This document shows positions 25,769-36,422 of a stretch of 64,000 nt of DNA, one piece after another. The stretch spans positions 1-64,000 of the forward strand of contig CAYVDN010000009.1 in assembly GCA_964450685.1 (NCBI GenBank). The letters are read 5' to 3'. The notes under the pieces were generated by a model. It saw nothing but the letters and a program-made list of their open reading frames with translations, was not told where the DNA came from and made no database searches. The DNA is from JBAOHV01 sp964450685. Lineage in GTDB: Bacteria; Actinomycetota; Acidimicrobiia; Acidimicrobiales; Microtrichaceae. The stretch's first letter is position 1, and each line of letters opens with the position of its first letter. A program made the position numbers and the translations under genes.

Positions 25769-26871
25769 CAGAGGTGGTCTCGTCGGACGATCTCTGGGGA
25801 GAAGTCGTCGGCCAGGAAGCAGCTGTGCACCAGCTCCGTGCCGCTGCGAGGTCGCCGGTGCACGCATATCTGCTGGTCGGACCGCCGGGTTCGGGGCGTC
25901 GCGCGGCAGCGCTCGCGTTCGCCGCGGATCTCCTGGCTGACGGACTGGAAGAGCAGGCGGCAGAGCGTGCCCGCCGTCTGGTCGCAGCGCATGCGCACCC
26001 ATCACTCGTCGTGCAGGAACCACAGGGTCAGAAGTTCCTGAAGGACGACGCGACCCGCATCGTCGGAGGCGAGCTGACCGACCGGACCCGCGTCGAAGGC
26101 ATGGTGTGGCGCAAGCCTCCCGAGGGTGACCGCCAGGTGATCCTGCTGCCGCAACTGGTCCCGGCGGACGACTCCGCCTTCACCAAACTGCTCAAGGCGG
26201 TCGAGGAGCCGCCGCCAGGGGCCTTTTTCGTGATCGTCGCCACGAGCGTGCCGACCGAGATGGCCGCGATCGCGTCTCGTTGTGTACGGGTCGAGTTCTC
26301 GGCGGTGCCGGAGAGCCTCCTCGTGGACAGGCTCGAGGCCGAGGGTGTCCCGCCGGAGACCGCCAGAGTCGCTGCGGCCGGTGCGGGCGGAAGCCTGTCG
26401 CGTGCCCGCCTGCTGGCCAGGGATCCGGCTGCGGCGTCGCGCCGAGACGCGTGGTACCGAGCTCCGGATCGCCTGGACGGTTCCGGCGCGTCCGCAGCCG
26501 CGACGGCAGATGAGCTGATCGAGGCGATCGATGCTCTGCTCGAGCCGCTGGCAGCCATGCAGGGCGAGGAGATGGAGTCCCATCTCGAAGCGTTCAGACG
26601 GGTCGAGATGGAACCCCGCAAGGGCGACCTGAAGCTGATGGAAGCCCGCCACAAACGGGAACAGAAGAAGGTTCGTGCGGACGAGCTCCAGTCCGGCCTG
26701 GCGACCCTCGTCGCCCGCTACCGCGACGAGCTCGCCGGAGGTGGGTCGGCCGAGAACTTCGTCGCCGTCGCAGATGCGGTGCAGCGCATGTGTGAGGCCC
26801 TGGTGTTCAACCCCAACGAAGGCCTGCAACTGCGGGCGTTGCTGGTCGGGCTCCCGCCGATCGGCCGGTGA
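25765..26871 (+). CDS. holB: DNA polymerase III delta' subunit
   Basis: Delta' is a stator subunit of the clamp loader that places the sliding clamp. The 368-residue AAA+ protein has a degenerate P-loop GPPGSGRRAA without the Walker lysine, normal for delta', and the arginine-finger SRC motif (AIASRCVRVEF). The LKAVEEPPPGAFFVIVAT segment is family typical. The Cys residues of the zinc module are absent. It overlaps tmk by four bases and is followed by a strong hairpin. Confidence 0.9.
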   Translation: MTEVVSSDDLWGEVVGQEAAVHQLRAAARSPVHAYLLVGPPGSGRRAAALAFAADLLADGLEEQAAERARRLVAAHAHPSLVVQEPQGQKFLKDDATRIVGGELTDRTRVEGMVWRKPPEGDRQVILLPQLVPADDSAFTKLLKAVEEPPPGAFFVIVATSVPTEMAAIASRCVRVEFSAVPESLLVDRLEAEGVPPETARVAAAGAGGSLSRARLLARDPAAASRRDAWYRAPDRLDGSGASAAATADELIEAIDALLEPLAAMQGEEMESHLEAFRRVEMEPRKGDLKLMEARHKREQKKVRADELQSGLATLVARYRDELAGGGSAENFVAVADAVQRMCEALVFNPNEGLQLRALLVGLPPIGR

Positions 26872-26899
26872 GCCGCGGATCAGTCCACCAGCCGAGTCC

Positions 26900-26938
26900 C
26901 GGTGCGATCGCTGTCGCACCACGACAGCGATCGCACCG
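26900..26938. terminator. 17-bp perfect hairpin between convergent holB and nitroreductase genes
   Basis: CGGTGCGATCGCTGTCG (26900-26916) pairs perfectly with CGACAGCGATCGCACCG (26922-26938) around a five-base loop. It lies between two convergent genes and probably ends transcription from both. There is no T-tract. Each arm contains the palindrome GCGATCGC. Confidence 0.7.
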
Positions 26939-26953
26939 AGAGTCCGTTGCGGA

Positions 26954-27463
26954 TCAGTTGATCGCTACGCCGTCGACCCGTCGGAGCCGGAAGACCCGCA
27001 GGTCTCGACCGCTGCGCTGTACGTACTGGTCGTAGACCGGCCAGCGCTCGATCAACCGCGGCCAGGTGGCGGCCTTGTCCGCGTCGTCCAGTAGCTCGGC
27101 CGTCACGTCGAAGTGCTGGCCTCGGTAGGAGACCTTCGCTTTCGGGTCGGCGATCAGGTTCCATGACCACGCCGGATGGTTGTCACGGCCGAAGTTCGAC
27201 CCGACGACGAACAGACAGCCGTCCAACGGCACCGATGCCAGCGGGCTCTCCCGGGGCAGCCCGCTCTTGCGGCCGGTCGTCGTCACCACGGCGCAGGGAA
27301 GCATCACCGAGCTCATCAGCACCCTGCCCCCGAACACCCGGTTGAGCACCCTGTCGATCGGTGGCACGACCTTCGGGCCGATTTTCGCGAACCGCGGATG
27401 GGCTGCCATCGCCTGTACGGATCGGCCGAGACGGCTGTTCGGGTCGACTGCCACGGGCGGCAT
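26954..27463 (-). CDS. Deazaflavin(F420)-dependent nitroreductase-like protein
   Basis: This 169-residue protein belongs to the Ddn/split-beta-barrel family. Recognisable are VVTTTGRKSGLPRESPL, the cofactor loop FVVGSNFGRDNHPAW and NLIADPKAKV. Family members use F420H2 for reduction of quinones or nitro compounds, but many are unassigned. I prefer ATG 27463; an ATG at 27523 would add 20 residues with no family similarity. It is convergent with holB across a hairpin. Cofactor use is inferred from the family. Confidence 0.8.
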   Translation of the reverse strand: MPPVAVDPNSRLGRSVQAMAAHPRFAKIGPKVVPPIDRVLNRVFGGRVLMSSVMLPCAVVTTTGRKSGLPRESPLASVPLDGCLFVVGSNFGRDNHPAWSWNLIADPKAKVSYRGQHFDVTAELLDDADKAATWPRLIERWPVYDQYVQRSGRDLRVFRLRRVDGVAIN

Positions 27464-27584
27464 CGTAGCGAGGACGGCGCGTCGGGTTGCCCCCTGCAGC
27501 GGTGGCGAGTGCAGATGTCGCACTTCGGGCGGTCGGCCCGACGCCTGTATGCTCTTGGCTCCGCACGCCCAAGGTGTGCGGAGT

Positions 27585-27657
27585 GCCCGGGTAGCTCAGT
27601 CGGTAGAGCAGCTCACTCGTAATGAGCAGGTCAGGAGTTCGATTCTCCTCTCGGGCT
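27585..27657 (+). tRNA. tRNA-Thr (anticodon CGU)
   Basis: A complete 73-base cloverleaf: acceptor GCCCGGG pairs with CTCGGGC, there is a D-loop GCTCAGTCGGTAGAGC, an anticodon arm GCTCA-CTCGTAA-TGAGC with anticodon CGT, and a T-arm with GTTCGATTC. CCA is not encoded. A terminator hairpin follows 7 bases downstream. Confidence 0.95.
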
Positions 27658-27663
27658 CGAACA

Positions 27664-27691
27664 GGCCGGACCCCCGTAGTGGGGTCCGGCC
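27664..27691 (+). terminator. Terminator after tRNA-Thr
   Basis: GGCCGGACCCC (27664-27674), a six-base loop and GGGGTCCGGCC (27681-27691) form a perfect 11-bp stem, followed by GCTTTCGTT. It stands directly after the tRNA. Confidence 0.85.
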
Positions 27692-27745
27692 GCTTTCGTT
27701 CCCAAGTCGTGACCTTGGGCCCGTCCCACCGTCGGGGCACAGGGC

Positions 27746-27751
27746 TAGGGT
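27746..27751 (+). promoter_or_regulatory. -10 box TAGGGT of a leaderless promoter for the oxidoreductase operon
   Basis: TAGGGT is followed by seven bases and GTG 27759. It would start the transcript of the molybdenum oxidoreductase operon at the first codon. AGGG inside it could alternatively act as a weak Shine-Dalgarno. Confidence 0.4.
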
Positions 27752-27758
27752 GCGAATC

Positions 27759-28795
27759 GTGAGCAGCACCACGAGCCGCTTGGACCGCCGAGGAGTCACC
27801 TGGGGGGTGATCGGCGTCGCGATCGTGGTCGCCATCACCTTCCTGGGCAGCGGTCAGCTCGTCTGGTTCGACGCGGCTCTCGTCGGGTACCTGTTCGGTG
27901 TCGTCTTCGCCGTGTTCGGCGTGCTCTACCGCTACGCCGTGTGGTTGCGCAGGCCACCGACGGCGATGCTCAACCGTCGCGGTTGGGACGCCTTCCGTCA
28001 GCGCAAGGCGCGCAACGCGGCTGCTCTTCCGGCACTCGTCGCCACTCAGTTGCTCGAGCAGGGATTCATCCGTCGCCGTTCGTACGCTCGATGGGTGGCG
28101 CACCAGCTCGTGTTCTGGGGCTGCATCCTCGCCGGGTTGGTCACCATCCCGCTGACGCTCGGGCTGTTGCACTTCCAGAGCGTCGGTCAACAGGCCGAGC
28201 ACTACCAGGTGTACGTGTCCAACCTGGGCACGATGAAGTTCGACGCCGGCAGCATCCTCGGCTGGCTGATCTTCCACGCGCTCGACATCTCGGCGTTCCT
28301 GGTGCTCGGCGGTGTTTTCGTCTTCCTACGTCGCCGTCTCAACGATCCGGGCGCCATGGCGGTCGAGCGCAGCGGTGACTTCCTGGCGCTGGCGGGGTTG
28401 TTCGCGGTGTCGGTCACCGGGCTCTTCCTGACCGTGTCGAGCATGTGGCTGGAGGGTCAGTATTACTCGGCGCTCAACACGATCCACGCGCTCACGGTGA
28501 TCCTCGGGCTCATGTATCTGCCCTTCGGCAAGTTGTTCCACATCTTCCAGCGCCCCGGGAACCTCGGTGTCGCCTACTACAAGCGGGCCAACGCCGAGGG
28601 CGAACCGGCGGTCTGCCGGCGGTGTGGTGACACGTTCGCCAGCGCCCAGCAGATCGCTGACCTACAGGCGATCCTGCCGCAGGTCGGCTTCGACTACGAC
28701 GATGGCGCTGGCGGCAACTACCAGGACACCTGTCCGCGTTGTCGTCGCGCGCAGGTGACCCTCGCCCAGTCGGCGAGGGTAGGAGGATTCGGCTG

Positions 28796-28796
<1 letters not shown>
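27759..28796 (+). CDS. NarI-like diheme cytochrome b subunit with C-terminal CxxC pairs
   Basis: This 345-residue membrane protein has six predicted helices, at about residues 12-30, 35-60, 112-135, 165-190, 205-228 and 240-262. The last helix has two His 18 residues apart ending in the PF-x-x-L-x-H pattern (IHALTVILGL, then LPFGKLFH). This is the spacing of the heme ligands in NarI. Further His residues lie in the third and fourth helices (WVAHQLVFW, LIFHALDIS). The C-terminus adds CRRCG and CPRCRR, a likely zinc or rubredoxin-like site. It probably exchanges electrons between quinone and the following subunits. Automatic pipelines may miscall it as a transporter. Confidence 0.75.
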
Positions 28797-31023
<2,227 letters not shown>

Positions 31024-31027
<4 letters not shown>

Positions 31028-31653
31028 GGACCGGCCACTACGGCATCGACGACAACCCGATCTTCGTGATCGACCAGAGCCGCTGTATCGGCTGTGAGGC
31101 GTGTGTCCAGGCATGCGCCGAATGCGGAACACACCGGGGCCAGTCGCTCATCCACCTGGACCGGGTCGACCGTGCGGCGAGCACCCAGACCGCGCCGATG
31201 GTCTGCATGCACTGCGAGAGCCCGACGTGCGCCCAGGTGTGCCCGGCCGACGCGATCAAGCAGACCGAGGACGGGGTCGTACAGTCGGCGCTCAAACCGC
31301 GTTGCATCGGCTGTTCCAACTGCGTCCTCGCCTGTCCGTTCGGCGTCCCGAAGTACGTCGCCGAGTTCGACCAGATGATGAAGTGCGACATGTGCATGGA
31401 CCGCACCTCCGAGGGGTACGCCCCCATGTGCGCGTCGGTGTGCCCCAGCGAGGCCCTCTGGTACGGCACGTCCGCGGAGTTCCGGGAACGACGGACGGGC
31501 TCACTGCTGCGTGACTTCATGTTCGGGCGTGAGGAGGTGCGCACCAAGGTGTTCACCGTGGTCGACGACAAGGCGGACGGCCCGCTCGACGTGCTCTCCG
31601 GGGTCAAACGTTCCTGGCTCGATGATCCATTCGGTCTCGAGTACGGCGACTGA
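31024..31653 (+). CDS. Ferredoxin-like electron transfer subunit with four [4Fe-4S] clusters
   Basis: This 209-residue protein is of the DmsB/NrfC/FdnH type. Four cysteine groups are visible: CIGCEACVQAC, CMHCESPTCAQVC, CIGCSNCVLAC and CDMC with CASVC. They would hold four clusters that conduct electrons between the catalytic and the membrane subunits. Its start overlaps the stop of the catalytic subunit (ATGA). It has no signal peptide, matching the catalytic subunit. Confidence 0.9.
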
Positions 31654-31674
31654 CGGCGAAAGCGAGGTGGCAGC

Positions 31675-32214
31675 GTGAACGACCAGCACCTGTCCGGTCC
31701 TGCCGAGACGGACCAGGACGATCCGGACGCGCCGCTGTGGAAGCGCGACTTCCCCTACCAGGCCATATCCGAGGAGGAGGTCACCAGGCGGGAGTTCGCC
31801 CGCTACCTGCTCGCGGGCGCCGGGACGATCGCGGCGGCCAACGTAGGAATCGCCGCCTGGACCCAACTGCGGACGATCAACACCGGCGAACCCCGCGCGA
31901 TCGTCCCGCTGGCAGAGGTCGCGGTGGGCGACCCCTACCTGTTCAGCTACCCGACATCGGAGGACCCGGCAATCCTGCTGAGGCTCTCCGACAGCGACGA
32001 TGACGTCGTCGCATTCAGCCAGAAGTGCACACACCTCGGCTGTGTCGTCTACTACGAGGCTGAGGAGTCCCGCTGGCACTGCCCCTGTCACGAGGGGAAC
32101 TTCGAGGTGCGCACCGGCGACGTGATCTCCGGCCCGCCGACCAGGCCGCTCGGGCGGATCGACCTGGAGGTACGTGACGACGGTGTGATCTGGGCGATGG
32201 GGGCAACGGAATGA
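31675..32214 (+). CDS. Rieske [2Fe-2S] protein with twin-arginine membrane anchor
   Basis: This 179-residue protein has an N-terminal charged stretch, a twin-arginine-like motif TRREFARYLL and one hydrophobic helix (about 44-62). The Rieske cluster ligands are C118 and H120 (CTHLGC) and C136 and H139 (CPCHEG), with C123 and C138 as the stabilising disulphide pair. The Tat-type anchor suggests the cluster lies on the outer side, as in cytochrome bc1 Rieske proteins. Such a protein is not a standard part of nitrate reductases, though arsenite oxidase has one. A GTG starts it 21 bp after the ferredoxin subunit. Confidence 0.88.
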   Translation: MNDQHLSGPAETDQDDPDAPLWKRDFPYQAISEEEVTRREFARYLLAGAGTIAAANVGIAAWTQLRTINTGEPRAIVPLAEVAVGDPYLFSYPTSEDPAILLRLSDSDDDVVAFSQKCTHLGCVVYYEAEESRWHCPCHEGNFEVRTGDVISGPPTRPLGRIDLEVRDDGVIWAMGATE

Positions 32215-32414
32215 GGGCCTCGGACCGCCGCCGCACCTCTTCGTCGGCGGTGGCGGTGTATGTGATCATCCTCATGGGTTTCCAGGTGTTCCTGGTGACG
32301 GTCGCGGTCGAGGCGTTCATGACCGACACCGAGGGCTTGGCGTGGGCGACCGCTGGTGTCTCGGTCGCGCTCTTCGGGCTGTCGGTGGCCTTCCTGCGCT
32401 ACCTGCGCCCATGA
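32211..32414 (+). CDS. Small two-helix membrane protein of the oxidoreductase operon
   Basis: This 67-residue protein has a basic N-terminus and two hydrophobic helices (about 14-36 and 43-64). It overlaps both the Rieske gene and the transporter gene by four bases, so it is translated as part of the same operon. Function unknown; size and place suggest an accessory or anchoring subunit of the complex. Confidence 0.75.
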   Translation: MRASDRRRTSSSAVAVYVIILMGFQVFLVTVAVEAFMTDTEGLAWATAGVSVALFGLSVAFLRYLRP

Positions 32415-33475
32415 CAGCACCCGCATCACCGACGACCGGCGAGAGCTCTCCGGGTCGCCCCAATCCGATCGCGACGCTGTTCCCCGGCTACTTCGCTCTC
32501 GTCATGGCGACCGGGATCATCGCGATCGCGTCCAAGCAGCAACGCCTCGACTGGTTGGCAGAGGGACTGTACGCAGTAGCTGCGGTCGCCTACGTCGTGC
32601 TGGTCGTCCTCTTCCTGGCACGTCTGGCGCTGTTCCCGCAGAAGCTCCTCGCGGACATGAACAGCCACGCCAAGGGGTTCGCGTTCCTGACGATCGTCGC
32701 GGGAACCAACGTGTTGGGCTCGGCGTCGGGGGTGATCAACGGTTGGTGGACGTTGACCGAGATCCTCTGGTGGTGCTCCCTGCCGCTCTACGTCGTGCTC
32801 CTCTACACAGCGTTGGTGTCCGACATCCTCCGTTCGGAGAAGCCGGCGCTCGGCGCGGGGATAAACGGATCCTGGTTCCTGCTCACGGTCGCGACCCAGT
32901 CGATCGTCGTCGCCGGTGCTCTGCTGTTGGTGCGCGACCCGAGCGATCTGCTCGCCTTCCTCCTCGTGGCCGCCTTCTGCCTGGGACTCGTCCTCTACAT
33001 CGCGGTGATGACGATGCTGTTCCTGCGTTGGACGTTCCAGACACTGGAGCCGACCGAGGCCGACCCCCCGGCGTGGATCGCGGCAGGAGCAGTCGCCATC
33101 ACAGTGCTGGCCGGAACCAACCTGCTGGCGGCCCGCAACGTGTCGTCACGCATTGATGCCCTGGCTCCGGCGCTCGAGGTGCTGGTGATGATGGCCTGGG
33201 CCACAGCGACGTTCTGGTTCCCGGTGATGATCGCGATCGGCGTTTGGCGTCACATTGCGAGACGTGTGCCGCTGCGTTACCAGCCGGCCTACTGGGCGCT
33301 GGTGTTCCCGCTCGGAATGTACGGAGCATCGACGTTCAAGATGCTCCTCGTGCTCCGCCTGAGCGGGCTGGCCTGGATCCCTGAGCTCACCCTGGCCGTG
33401 GCGCTGACCGCGTGGAGCGCGGCGTTCCTCGGGCTGGCCGTCCAGGGGGCGCGGGCCTTGGCCGGGCGCCGCTGA
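32411..33475 (+). CDS. SLAC1/TehA-type anion channel (TDT family)
   Basis: This 354-residue membrane protein with about ten helices belongs to the tellurite-resistance/dicarboxylate transporter family. It starts with NPIATLFPGYFALVMATGII, the family opening helix, and ends with YWALVFPLGMYGASTFKM, the typical ninth helix. Plant members conduct chloride and nitrate; bacterial TehA is an anion channel. Being coupled (ATGA) to the oxidoreductase operon, it may move the substrate or product anion of that enzyme, for example nitrate or nitrite; this is inference. Confidence 0.85.
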   Translation: MTAPASPTTGESSPGRPNPIATLFPGYFALVMATGIIAIASKQQRLDWLAEGLYAVAAVAYVVLVVLFLARLALFPQKLLADMNSHAKGFAFLTIVAGTNVLGSASGVINGWWTLTEILWWCSLPLYVVLLYTALVSDILRSEKPALGAGINGSWFLLTVATQSIVVAGALLLVRDPSDLLAFLLVAAFCLGLVLYIAVMTMLFLRWTFQTLEPTEADPPAWIAAGAVAITVLAGTNLLAARNVSSRIDALAPALEVLVMMAWATATFWFPVMIAIGVWRHIARRVPLRYQPAYWALVFPLGMYGASTFKMLLVLRLSGLAWIPELTLAVALTAWSAAFLGLAVQGARALAGRR

Positions 33476-33483
33476 CTGTCACG

Positions 33484-34101
33484 ATGGCAACTTCGAGCGC
33501 TGGTAACGGCGTTGCAGCACTGGTGCTCGCCGGCGGTGAAGCAAGACGGTTCGGCTCGGACAAGACGAGGGAGACGCTCGGGGGACTGACCATCCTCGAG
33601 CGGGTGCTCGAGTCGGTCCGACCGCTGGTGGATTCCGTGACCGTCGTCGGCCCATGGGCACCGCCTGGATGCGGTCGAATCGTCGAGCCGTCACCGCGCC
33701 AGGGGCCACTGGCGGCTGTCGCGTTCGGGGTCGGGGTGGTTACAGCGGAATGGGTGCTCGTGCTCGGTGGGGACCACCCGTTCCTCGTTCCCGAGCTGCT
33801 GTCGATGCTCGTCGCTCGATCTGTCGAACTTGGCGACGCTGCTGACGGCGTCGTTCCGGTGTGCGACGGCCGACCGGAGCCCCTGGTTGCCTGCTACCGG
33901 ACATCGTCTGTGGCATCAGCAGCCGCTCGACTGGTTGCCGCGGGCGAACGCCGGCTCGGTGCGTTGCTCGAGGAGATCACCGTCGACTGGGTCGACGAGG
34001 AATCGTGGCGACCGGTCGACCCGCAGGGTGCTTCCTTCCGTGATGTCGACACTCCGGCCGACCTGGACCGGGCGCGGGGCGAGGACGGCCGCTACTCGTA
34101 G
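33484..34101 (+). CDS. mobA: Molybdenum cofactor guanylyltransferase MobA
   Basis: MobA adds GMP to molybdopterin to form the MGD cofactor used by the oxidoreductase upstream. The 205-residue protein has the nucleotide-binding motif ALVLAGGEARRFGSDK and VLVLGGDHPFL. The ATG at 33484 is chosen since it precedes the motif by the usual distance. It starts nine bases after the transporter stop, so it likely belongs to the same transcript. The 3' end overlaps the convergent moaC-mog gene by 10 bp. Confidence 0.9.
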   Translation: MATSSAGNGVAALVLAGGEARRFGSDKTRETLGGLTILERVLESVRPLVDSVTVVGPWAPPGCGRIVEPSPRQGPLAAVAFGVGVVTAEWVLVLGGDHPFLVPELLSMLVARSVELGDAADGVVPVCDGRPEPLVACYRTSSVASAAARLVAAGERRLGALLEEITVDWVDEESWRPVDPQGASFRDVDTPADLDRARGEDGRYS

Positions 34102-35030
34102 CCGCCCTCGTGGGGCTGGGTCACCCGCAGCACCTCGATCAGGTGAACGAGCCCGGGCAGGATCGCAGCGAGGGTCTCCTCTGCGCCACGTCGGCTTCCT
34201 GGCAGCGTCGCTATGAGTGTCGATCCGGCCAGTCCGGCGACCCCCCGCGACAGCATGGCGTACGGGGTCCGCGCCTGGCCGAAGGACCTGGCCGCTTCCA
34301 TCAGGCCCGGTACCTCGGTGCTCAGCAGCGGACGCACGACCTCGACAGTCTTGTCACGCGGACCCAGTCCGGTTCCGCCGACGGTGAACACCGCGTCGAA
34401 TCGGCCATCCAGCAGCACGCCGAGCCGGTCCCGGAGGTCGTCGGGCTCGTCCGGCATCACCTGGTACTCGGCGACGTCGAAACCCGCCGTCTCGAGGCCG
34501 TCGACGATCGAACGACCGGCCGTGTCCGGCTTGGATCCGGCGGCGACGCTGTCGGACAGAACCAGCACCGCTGCCCTGACGGTCGGAGCCGACGTGGACG
34601 ACAGGACTCTGCCGAACTGCGACTTCCCGCCGGTCTTGCGCACAAGCCGCACGCCGGTGACCTCGAGACCCTCGGGCACGTGGCCCTTGAGCATGTCGTA
34701 GACGCAGAGGGCGGCCTGGGAGACAGCGGACAGGGCCTCCATCTCGACGCCGGTGGGGGCGATCGTGCTGACCGTTGCACGGATCGTCAGGGACTGCGTG
34801 TCCAACTCGAACTCGACGGTCGTGTCGAGCACGGGGATGGGATGGCAGTGGGGTAGCAGGAACGGCGTCTGCTTGACGGCGAGCAGCGCTGCGATCCGGG
34901 CGCATTCGAGCACGTCGCCCTTGTCCGCGGTCCCATCCCGGATCACGGTGGCTCCATCGGCGCCGAGCGACATCGTCGACTCGGCTGTCGCCCGGCGCAG
35001 GGTGGTCGGTTTGGTCGTGATGTCTCGCAT
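34092..35030 (-). CDS. moaC: MoaC-Mog(MoaB) fusion protein of molybdopterin synthesis
   Basis: This 312-residue protein fuses two pathway enzymes. Residues 1-155 are MoaC, which makes cyclic pyranopterin monophosphate with MoaA; it has KGDVLECARIAALLAVKQT, LLPHCHPIPV, and MEALSAVSQAALCVYDM with KTGGKS. Residues 162-305 are a MoaB/Mog domain for molybdopterin adenylylation (VLVLSDSVAAG, TVGGTGLGPRDKTVEVV). ATG 35030 has GAGGAA just upstream. The open frame before it has no family sequence. The gene is divergent from moaA and convergent with mobA. MoaC-Mog fusions occur elsewhere in bacteria. Confidence 0.92.
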   Translation of the reverse strand: MRDITTKPTTLRRATAESTMSLGADGATVIRDGTADKGDVLECARIAALLAVKQTPFLLPHCHPIPVLDTTVEFELDTQSLTIRATVSTIAPTGVEMEALSAVSQAALCVYDMLKGHVPEGLEVTGVRLVRKTGGKSQFGRVLSSTSAPTVRAAVLVLSDSVAAGSKPDTAGRSIVDGLETAGFDVAEYQVMPDEPDDLRDRLGVLLDGRFDAVFTVGGTGLGPRDKTVEVVRPLLSTEVPGLMEAARSFGQARTPYAMLSRGVAGLAGSTLIATLPGSRRGAEETLAAILPGLVHLIEVLRVTQPHEGGYE

Positions 35031-35084
35031 GGTTCCTCGGGCGTGGTCTGTCGGGGCGAAGGATACCCAGCCGGGTGGCGGCGC

Positions 35085-35090
35085 TAACCT
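35085..35090 (+). promoter_or_regulatory. -10 box TAACCT of a leaderless promoter for moaA
   Basis: TAACCT ends six bases before the moaA ATG (35097). The arrangement repeats the one before the STAS gene at 20680. Confidence 0.5.
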
Positions 35091-35096
35091 CGGTCG

Positions 35097-36149
35097 ATGC
35101 AGTTGCTCCGCGATCCGGTCCTGGTCGGCGCAGCAGTCGCTGACCGGCGTGGGCGACCGTTGCGCGACCTGCGCGTGTCGGTGACCGACCGCTGCAACCT
35201 GCGTTGCTCGTACTGCATGCCCGAGGAGCACTACCAGTGGCTTCCCCATGAGTCGCACCTTTCGGCGGGTGAGTTGGCCACGTTGATCGAGGCGTTCGTG
35301 GCGGTGGGGGTCCGCAAGGTCCGGCTGACCGGCGGAGAACCGCTGCTGCGGCGTGATCTGCCCGATCTGGTCGCCCGCACAGCAGCGGTCCCGCAGGTGG
35401 AGGATCTCGCGCTGACGACCAACGGGACGATGCTCGCGGCTGCCGCCCACGACCTGCGGGCGGCAGGCCTGGGGCGGGTCACGGTCAGCCTCGACACCCT
35501 CCGCCCGGAGCGCCACCTCGCGCTCACCCGACGGGACAACCACGCGGATGTCCTCGCCGGACTCGAGGCGGTCGCAGCGGCCGGATTCGCGGGTACCAAG
35601 GTGAACACCGTCGTGATCCGTGGGGTGAACGACGACGAACTGGTCGACTTGGTGCGCTTCGCCAGCTCTGCTCGTGCCGAGGTGCGCTTCATCGAGTACA
35701 TGGACGTCGGCGGTGCCACCAGGTGGTCACCCGACGCGGTGGTCACCGCAGCCGAGATCCTCGAACGACTGACCGACACGCTGGGCCCGGTGGTCGCAGC
35801 GCCCGCACGGCCATCCGCGCCTGCCCGCAGGTACTCGACCGCCGACGGTCACACGTTCGGGATCGTCGCATCGACGACGACACCGTTCTGTTCGACCTGT
35901 GATCGCAGCCGTCTGACATCGGACGGGCACTGGTACCACTGCCTCTACGCGGTCGATGGCATCGACCTGGGCAGCGTGGTCCGCCGCGGGGTGGACACCG
36001 AGTCCCTGGCTGCCAACATCCGGGACCGGTGGGCGGAGCGCGAGGACCAGGGTGCTCTCGACCGACTCGGACTCGAGGACCGCCGGGCGACACCGGTGCA
36101 GATACTGCGAGCAGACCCACACCGTGAGATGCACACACGTGGTGGCTGA
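35097..36149 (+). CDS. moaA: GTP 3',8-cyclase MoaA
   Basis: This radical SAM enzyme rearranges GTP in the first step of molybdenum cofactor synthesis. It is 350 residues. The SAM-binding cluster uses C33, C37 and C40 (CNLRCSYC); the second cluster uses C265, C268 and C282 (FCSTCDRSRLTSDG). LTGGEPLLRRD is the SAM motif. The C-terminal GG, needed for activity in MoaA, is present (TRGG). It begins the moaA-moaD-moaE-moeA operon. Confidence 0.95.
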   Translation: MQLLRDPVLVGAAVADRRGRPLRDLRVSVTDRCNLRCSYCMPEEHYQWLPHESHLSAGELATLIEAFVAVGVRKVRLTGGEPLLRRDLPDLVARTAAVPQVEDLALTTNGTMLAAAAHDLRAAGLGRVTVSLDTLRPERHLALTRRDNHADVLAGLEAVAAAGFAGTKVNTVVIRGVNDDELVDLVRFASSARAEVRFIEYMDVGGATRWSPDAVVTAAEILERLTDTLGPVVAAPARPSAPARRYSTADGHTFGIVASTTTPFCSTCDRSRLTSDGHWYHCLYAVDGIDLGSVVRRGVDTESLAANIRDRWAEREDQGALDRLGLEDRRATPVQILRADPHREMHTRGG

Positions 36150-36170
36150 ACCATGCGGGGGGCCTTCCCG

Positions 36171-36422
36171 ATGCGGGTGACGGTCGCCTGCCACGGCCCG
36201 GCACGACGGGAGGCAGGGGCGGAGACGGTCACAGTGGAACTGCCCGACGGCTCGAACGTGTCCGACCTCGTCGAGGTGCTGGCGAGCCACGGCGCCGGAC
36301 TCGCTGCACTGCTGCCCACGTGTGCGATCGCGATAGGCGAGAAGATCGTCGGCCCGGACGAGAGGATCGACGCGGCCCACGCCCATGACGTCGCACTGCT
36401 TCCACCGGTCGCGGGAGGATGA
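36171..36422 (+). CDS. moaD: Molybdopterin synthase small subunit MoaD
   Basis: This 83-residue ubiquitin-like sulfur carrier ends in the required Gly-Gly (LLPPVAGG), which is thiocarboxylated and donates sulfur to the pterin. I chose ATG 36171 (MRVTVACHG), the normal beta-strand start; an in-frame ATG at 36153 would add six residues. The stop overlaps the moaE start (ATGA). Confidence 0.9.
   Translation: MRVTVACHGPARREAGAETVTVELPDGSNVSDLVEVLASHGAGLAALLPTCAIAIGEKIVGPDERIDAAHAHDVALLPPVAGG

Noticed and set aside
33412..33483. Extended start of mobA inside the transporter gene
   Set aside because: The nucleotide-binding motif lies at the usual distance from ATG 33484; the extension has no similarity.
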